Source: JAYFQF01 sp034927285 (GTDB taxonomy: Bacteria; Bacillota; Peptococcia; DRI-13; UBA5745). Taken from it: DNA of 54,544 bases. This document shows positions 50,070-54,544 of the stretch, piece by piece (position 1 is the first letter of the stretch; the number at the start of each line of letters is the position of its first letter). The translations under genes were made by a program, and so were the position numbers. Under the pieces are notes generated by a model that ran no database searches, had not been told where the DNA came from, and saw only the letters and a list, made by a program, of their open reading frames with translations. Where the stretch lies: NCBI GenBank assembly GCA_034927285.1, contig JAYFQF010000003.1, forward strand, positions 1 to 54,544, written 5' to 3'.

Positions 50070-52907
50070 TTATTGGGGGATGGATGCCTGAAGCCTTGCA
50101 GAAAGACTTAAGTTCTGGCCTGTGGTCAAGTCAACGCCTCCCACCCGGTAGTAGTAAACCTTGCCCGGCGTGGTAGCGGCGTCCGTATAGGAACTGGTGT
50201 AAAGCTCCGAGGCTAAAAGGGTACTGGCGTCGGCGGTGAAATCCGGGCTTTCGGAACGGTAGACCTGATAAACTACATTAGAATCTGGATTGACTTCGTT
50301 CCAGACCAGCTGGACGGCATGGCCGCTGCCGTAACTGATGACCGCCCCCTGCAGCTGGATGGCGCTTCTGCCGCCGCTGCCGATGGTTACCTTCACTTCC
50401 GGGGAAGTGGCCAGAACCTGCCCGGTCAGCTTATCGACGGCCTGAAGAGAATAATAATAGGTTTCACTGGCGCCCACAGGCAAGCTGTCGGTATAGGAAG
50501 CGGTGGTGCTGCCCAGGGAAGCCACGTGGGTGGCCAGATTAACGGGGGTGGAAGGAGAGCTGGCCCGGTAAACCTGGAAAGTCGTGTTGGAATCCGACAT
50601 GCTGGCGTACCAGGAGAGGTTTATCTTACTGCCGGAGTCGTCATTTTTCACATTGGAGTAGAGCCTGAGCTGCACATCGTCGCTGTCCGGCGGAAGGTAG
50701 GCGCCGCCGCCTCCGTGAATCGTGCAGTACTGGGTGGGAACCTCCAGAACCGAGTCGGCAGGCGCTACGGTGCCAACCCAGGGCACCTGGCGGCGCAGGA
50801 AGGTTTTCAGTTCCGTAGTGGGGCAGTTATCAGTCAGCAAAAGCCCGCTCTCGGCACAGACCGGCGCCTGGACCCAAACATTGGATTCTTCGGTGGGAAC
50901 AGTTTTGGCGTTATATTTTTCGGTAATGATGTATTCCTCGGGAGTGAGGGGGGAAGGCAGCATGCCGGACTTGGCGTCGATAGTAACGGACACGATGCCA
51001 TCGGGCATTTTGAAGTTTGTAGCCGCCAGATCCCGATGAGCCGTTTCCATGACCTGCTTCCAAACGGGGGCGCAGTAGCTGCCGCCGTAGGCGTTATGCA
51101 TATTGTCGGGCTGATCGTAACCCATCCAGACCGCCGCCGCCAGATCGGTGGTGTAGCCGACGAACCAGGCGTCTACGTTCAGCGTGGTTGTGCCGGTTTT
51201 ACCGGCTACCTGACGACCCTCCAGCCGGGCTTTGGTACCGGTACCGCTTTGCACTGCCGTCATCAGCATATCGGTCATCAGATAAGCGGTCTGAGGCGTC
51301 ATGGCCAGATGCTTTTCAGGAGTATGCTCATACAGCACATTGCCGTTGGCGTCCTCGATCCGCCGGATGGCAAAAGGCTTATTGTAAACGCCTTCATTGG
51401 CGAAGGCGGCGAAGGCGCCGGTCATTTCCAGAGGCGAAACGCCCTTGGTCAGGCCGCCCAAAGCCAGGGAGGGGCCGGCGTCCAGTACCGGTCCGGTTTC
51501 CACCAGGCTGCTGATCCCCAGTTTTTTTGCAAATTCTACGCCTGACTGTACGCCGATTCTTTCGATCAGCTTGACGGCGATGGTATTTAAGGAGTTTTGC
51601 ACGGCTACCCGCAGCGTGGTAAGGCCCCGGTAGGTTTTGCCGCTGTTAACGAATTTTTTGTCCGTGGTGGTAAAGCCGTCGGGATAGTCGTCCAGTACGT
51701 CGCCGGGATTCCAGCCCAGTTCCAGAGCGGGGCCGTATACGGCGATGGGCTTGAAGGAAGAGCCGGGCTGACGCAGGGCGCCGGTGGCGCGGTTGAATCC
51801 CCGGACTTCCTGAATATCCCGGCCGCCTACCATACTGACGATTTCTCCTTCATGGACGTCCAGGATCACCATGGCGCCCTGAACCTTTTTATCCTCGGAG
51901 GACTTGGGGAAGTTTTCGGCGTTGTTGAAAACTTCCTCGGCTTTGGCCTGGGTCCCTTGGTTCAGGGTAGTATAAATCCGGTAACCGCCGGTGTACATCT
52001 TCATTTCATTGGAGCCGTCGATGCCCAGGATTTGGGAAGCTTCCTCAAAAACATAATCCAGGAAAGACTGGTTGCTGTAATCACCGCCGTCGTTGTCGGG
52101 GCCGTTATAAAGCGTTAAAGGAGCCGCTTTGGCTTCCTCCTCTTCCTCAGTGCTGATATAGCCCATTTTTACCATTTGATTTAAGACGATGGCCTGACGC
52201 TCTTTAGCCTTATCCATATATTTATAGGGGTTATATATACCGGGGCCGTTGATGACGCCGGCCAGGAAAGCGCATTCGCCCAAGGTCAGATCGTCCACCG
52301 ATTTATCAAAATAATTTTCAGCCGCCGTGGCCAGGCTGTAAGCCCGCTGGCCGTAGTAGACGTTATTCAGATAAAAAGCCAGGATCTGCTCTTTGGAATA
52401 AACCTTCTCCAGCTTCAGGGAAAGCCAGGCCTCCATAATTTTTCTGTCCCACTTCTTTTCCGTGTTGCCCACTTCCAAAATACAGGTACGCACCACCTGC
52501 ATAGTGATGGTGCTGGCGCCCTGGCCTTTGGAACCGGACTTCAGGTTGGCCACCGCCGCCCCCATCACCCGGATGGGATCCACGCCGATGTGCTTGAAGA
52601 AACGCTGGTCCTCAATGGCCACGATGGCCCGCTTCATGGTCAGCGGGATCTCCGTGGGCTCCAGGATCTCACGGTCTTTATTCCCTTTGAACTCGCCGAC
52701 TAAAGAATCATTTTTATCGTATATATAAGTGGTAAGGTCTCCTGCCAGAATCGACAGATCATAGTTCGGATGGCTGTTGACCACATTATATACATAACCG
52801 GCCACCAGACCGGCAGCCACGCAGCCCAGAATTACGCAAACAAAAAAGGCCAAGCCGATCACCCGGGTAACTTTAACCTTTCTCCGTCGGCTTTTCGCTT
52901 TTACCAT
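50070..52907 (-). CDS. Class A penicillin-binding protein (PBP1A type) with C-terminal FN3-like repeats
   Basis: The 945-residue bifunctional enzyme has an N-terminal basic stretch and membrane helix (~15-42), a GT51 glycosyltransferase domain (~60-250, catalytic Glu99 in EDQRFF, KGQGASTITMQ), and a transpeptidase domain with S383-S-F-K386 (PGSSFKP), S439-L-N441 and K570-T-G-T573. Residues ~755-945 hold two FN3-like domains with matching strand patterns (VYRASSPSTPV, VYRSESPDF), probably for wall binding. It polymerises and crosslinks peptidoglycan outside the membrane. AGGAGG lies nine bases before ATG 52907. A palindromic repeat block lies upstream. Confidence 0.95.
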   Translation of the reverse strand: MVKAKSRRRKVKVTRVIGLAFFVCVILGCVAAGLVAGYVYNVVNSHPNYDLSILAGDLTTYIYDKNDSLVGEFKGNKDREILEPTEIPLTMKRAIVAIEDQRFFKHIGVDPIRVMGAAVANLKSGSKGQGASTITMQVVRTCILEVGNTEKKWDRKIMEAWLSLKLEKVYSKEQILAFYLNNVYYGQRAYSLATAAENYFDKSVDDLTLGECAFLAGVINGPGIYNPYKYMDKAKERQAIVLNQMVKMGYISTEEEEEAKAAPLTLYNGPDNDGGDYSNQSFLDYVFEEASQILGIDGSNEMKMYTGGYRIYTTLNQGTQAKAEEVFNNAENFPKSSEDKKVQGAMVILDVHEGEIVSMVGGRDIQEVRGFNRATGALRQPGSSFKPIAVYGPALELGWNPGDVLDDYPDGFTTTDKKFVNSGKTYRGLTTLRVAVQNSLNTIAVKLIERIGVQSGVEFAKKLGISSLVETGPVLDAGPSLALGGLTKGVSPLEMTGAFAAFANEGVYNKPFAIRRIEDANGNVLYEHTPEKHLAMTPQTAYLMTDMLMTAVQSGTGTKARLEGRQVAGKTGTTTLNVDAWFVGYTTDLAAAVWMGYDQPDNMHNAYGGSYCAPVWKQVMETAHRDLAATNFKMPDGIVSVTIDAKSGMLPSPLTPEEYIITEKYNAKTVPTEESNVWVQAPVCAESGLLLTDNCPTTELKTFLRRQVPWVGTVAPADSVLEVPTQYCTIHGGGGAYLPPDSDDVQLRLYSNVKNDDSGSKINLSWYASMSDSNTTFQVYRASSPSTPVNLATHVASLGSTTASYTDSLPVGASETYYYSLQAVDKLTGQVLATSPEVKVTIGSGGRSAIQLQGAVISYGSGHAVQLVWNEVNPDSNVVYQVYRSESPDFTADASTLLASELYTSSYTDAATTPGKVYYYRVGGVDLTTGQNLSLSARLQASIPQ

Positions 52908-52985
52908 AGTATGATACCTCCTTGTCCAATCGGACCTTTAAGCCCTTCCCGCAGCTGGGGGCATGCGCCCGCCATAAGGATCTCT

Positions 52986-53192
52986 GTCATTATATCACGA
53001 AATTTGATTCGGCGAGGGCGGCCGGCTGCTTTTGCCGCAGTAACCGCCGCGAGAAGGGAATTATGATGAAATCCGCTTAGCTTATTATATCATGAATTCC
53101 CAGCCAAACGCGGCCGGCTCTTGACTTCCTGCCAGTCGCGCGGCCGCCACGGGAGGAGAATTATGATGAAATTCGCTTCGCTCATTATATCA
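52986..53192. repeat. Tandem copies of the TGATATAAT...ATTTCATCA element
   Basis: Two near-identical ~35-base copies (53058-53092 and 53158-53192, both GAATTATGATGAAATyCGCTT and then GCTyATTATATCA) and a partial third (52987-53000, TCATTATATCAC) lie about 95-100 bases apart. GCGGCCGGCT repeats beside them at 53019 and 53110. Read on the minus strand each gives TGATATAAT, an extended -10. The same element occurs at 7099-7129. The block could hold several promoters for the penicillin-binding protein gene, or be a small dispersed repeat. Confidence 0.6.
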
Positions 53193-53265
53193 CAAATCGT
53201 CAAGCAGACCCATATACTATATTTTAAGAAAGGTTTAACAAGAAATTAATAAAGGAGGCCTCAGC

Positions 53266-54003
53266 ATGCTGCGCAGGCATAGGTTATATTTCGGCCCCGC
53301 CAGGCCCCGCTTTTTCAGTAGGCCGATGAAAAGACGCCCCCGGGCGGAGACGGAAACCAAAAGGCTCAGAAAGAAAACGGTGGCTCTGTCGGCGGCGCTG
53401 CTGATTGTTTGGCTGACTTATTATACCGTGGTCTTTATTAAAGAGCAAATCCAGCCGCCTATCCGTCAGATGGCGGCTCTGGCCGCTCATCAGATGGCGG
53501 CGGAAGTGATTAATAAGACCTTGTATCAGGAGATTCTGCCAGGGGTGAGCTATGACCAGCTGGTATCGGTCCATCAAGACGGCGCGGGCCAGCTAAGCTA
53601 TCTGCAAACCGACACTGCGGCTTTGGGAGAGCTGGTCAGCTCTACGGGTCTGGCCATCAAAGAAAACCTGAAGGAGCTGGAAAAGGAGGAAATCAAGATC
53701 CCTCTGGGGATGATCAGCGGCTTTTACCTTTTTTCCCATCTGGGGCCCGAGCTGACCGTACCGTTAAATCCCATGGGTACGGTGGACGTAAACATCAGCG
53801 ACAGCTTTAGTCAGGCCGGTATTAATCAGGTCAAGCACACCATTTATATGGAAGTCAAGACGGAAGTGCAGATCGTCATTCCCTTTATGGCCGACGTGGA
53901 GGAAGTGGAACTCCGTCTGCCTATCGCCGATTCGGTGATCATCGGACAGGTGCCGGAAATCTATCTGGGCAGCGGTTCGGCACAAAATTCTGCCGTCCAA
54001 TAG
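53266..54003 (+). CDS. yunB: Sporulation protein YunB
   Basis: The 245-residue protein has one membrane helix (~40-62) after a basic N-terminus and the YunB pattern: KIPLGMISGFYLFSHLGPEL, VNISDSFSQAGINQVKHTIY and LPIADSVIIGQVPEIYLG. YunB is expressed in the mother cell under sigma-E in Bacillus and is needed for efficient sporulation. AAAGGAGGCC precedes the ATG. It marks the host as a likely spore former. It is divergent from the penicillin-binding protein gene. Confidence 0.88.
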   Translation: MLRRHRLYFGPARPRFFSRPMKRRPRAETETKRLRKKTVALSAALLIVWLTYYTVVFIKEQIQPPIRQMAALAAHQMAAEVINKTLYQEILPGVSYDQLVSVHQDGAGQLSYLQTDTAALGELVSSTGLAIKENLKELEKEEIKIPLGMISGFYLFSHLGPELTVPLNPMGTVDVNISDSFSQAGINQVKHTIYMEVKTEVQIVIPFMADVEEVELRLPIADSVIIGQVPEIYLGSGSAQNSAVQ

Positions 54004-54179
54004 GTAGGATTCCCCAAAAGCAGCTCAGTGAAACTACCGGGACTCTCTGAGGGAAAAGAAAAAATCCTCTATGGATCAGATGCGTTTTATATGAAAAAAG
54101 GGAAATTTTCATATAAATAGGAAAGAAAAGCACGAGTCAAAGAATTTCGAACTTTTTTACAAAAAAACGAAATTAGGGC
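54004..54179. other. Intergenic region before the rRNA promoter
   Basis: AT-rich sequence with a 14-base inverted pair, TTTTATATGAAAA and GGGAAATTTTCATATAAA (about 54084-54118), past the yunB stop. It may act as a terminator-like element. The stretch just upstream of the rRNA promoter has an A/T-rich tract (TTTTTTACAAAAAAACG, ~54152-54168), possibly an UP element. Confidence 0.4.
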
Positions 54180-54208
54180 TTGACGAGGTCTGTTTATAGT
54201 GCTAATAT
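54180..54208 (+). promoter_or_regulatory. rRNA operon promoter
   Basis: TTGACG (54180-54185), a 17-base spacer and TAATAT (54203-54208) directly upstream of the 16S leader, preceded by an A/T-rich tract that fits an UP element. Confidence 0.8.
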
Positions 54209-54489
54209 TAACAACGTTGCTGCTGGCGACGGCGGCAAAAGATGAGAAAATCCGAGCTTTTCCGGCACGGAAAAATCATCGGCAGATCCTTGAAAACTGA
54301 ACAGTTAAGAAAAGAAACCAGCGAAGCAAAAAGCGGGCAGAAGCCGGAGGAATCCGGGGGATGTCAAACCGGCCGGGCGGAGGCCCGGACAGATGGCGCG
54401 AGACCATCAAAAGAACGCGAAAGCGAAAGCAACGAGCCATCAAGCTCAATAAGAGGAATTGAATCGTCGGAAGACGAGGAGATAAAGAA
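54209..54489 (+). other. Pre-16S rRNA leader
   Basis: The transcribed leader holds a hairpin TTTTCCG/CGGAAAA (54258-54274) and CCTTGAAAACTGAACAG (~54288-54304), a phrase usual in Firmicutes rRNA leaders and probably the boxA-containing antitermination and processing region. No gene is supported; a short open frame at 54242-54505 is judged spurious. Confidence 0.6.
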
Positions 54490-54544
54490 TTATTGGAGAG
54501 TTTGATCCTGGCTCAGGACGAACGCTGGCGGCATGCCTAACACA
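54490..54544 (+). rRNA. 16S ribosomal RNA, 5' end only
   Basis: TATTGGAGAGTTTGATCCTG and GCTCAGGACGAACGCTGGCG are the universal 5' end of 16S rRNA, followed by GCATGCCTAACACA. The gene runs off the window. Only 55 bases are visible, too few to place the organism. Confidence 0.95.

Noticed and set aside
50319..51545. 408-codon open frame on the plus strand inside the penicillin-binding protein gene
   Set aside because: It is antisense to a fully convincing protein and has composition expected of a GC-rich shadow frame.
52986..53192. CRISPR array
   Set aside because: Only two to three imperfect, palindromic copies about 100 bases apart, without uniform spacers or cas genes.
54242..54505. 87-codon open frame in the 16S leader
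   Set aside because: It overlaps the rRNA leader and the start of 16S and has no ribosome binding site.

Overview
The window looks like chromosomal DNA from an endospore-forming Bacillota, most likely a Clostridia lineage such as the Peptococcales or Desulfitobacteriales. The evidence is a YunB-type sporulation gene, a T-box-controlled pheST operon followed by zapA, a U32-family gene and mutS2, Gram-positive style ribosome binding sites (AGGAGG), near-consensus sigma-A promoters, and moderately high GC. The lineage is an inference. The last 55 bases are the start of a 16S rRNA gene but are too short to place the organism. I see no CRISPR array, no intact mobile element and no tRNA gene.

Layout. 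1-6.9 kb: a GGDEF/EAL signalling gene with an unclear 5' end; a YyaL-type thioredoxin-fold gene broken near its N-terminus; and, on the minus strand, a class-V aminotransferase and an ECF-transporter S component. 7-8.2 kb: smpB and ssrA (tmRNA), the trans-translation pair, with promoter and terminator. 8.3-15 kb: an FMN-reductase-like gene, a LUD-domain gene, an orphan permease, and a convergent three-subunit molybdenum hydroxylase operon. 15-20.9 kb: a two-domain ferritin-like protein, a holin/amidase pair with no prophage around it, a helical-repeat protein, two gene remnants fused head to head at a palindrome, and a SixA-CHAD fusion. 20.9-28.2 kb: an eight-gene minus-strand zinc-homeostasis operon. 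It encodes a zinc ribbon protein, ZnuA, ZnuC, ZnuB, a Zur-like Fur protein, a COG0523 GTPase, a GTPase-permease fusion and a TIGR03943-type membrane protein.

28.3-36.4 kb: an anchored protein of unknown function, a 42-residue acidic protein with its own promoter and terminator, a PAS-GAF-PAS-GGDEF-HD-GYP sensor, Dps, a hemerythrin with one altered ligand, and a chemoreceptor overlapping an FMN-binding lipoprotein. The last four look like an oxygen/redox neighbourhood. 36.4-45.8 kb: T-box leader, pheS, pheT, zapA, U32 gene, mutS2. 46.1-49.3 kb: a translationally coupled pair made of an opine-dehydrogenase-family gene and a 634-residue protein with an N-terminal base-off cobalamin-binding domain. 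This pair is the best candidate for an undescribed pathway. 49.4-54.5 kb: a coiled-coil acidic protein, a class A penicillin-binding protein, a tandem palindromic repeat block, yunB, and the rRNA promoter and leader running into 16S rRNA.

Three patterns cut across genes. A TGATATAAT...ATTTCATCA palindrome at the smpB promoter recurs upstream of the penicillin-binding protein gene. The 11-mer ATTTGCGTATG occurs in the leaders of both the zinc operon and dps. Several strong hairpins that end transcription units lack a long T tract. All functional calls rest on reading motifs by eye; no database search was run.
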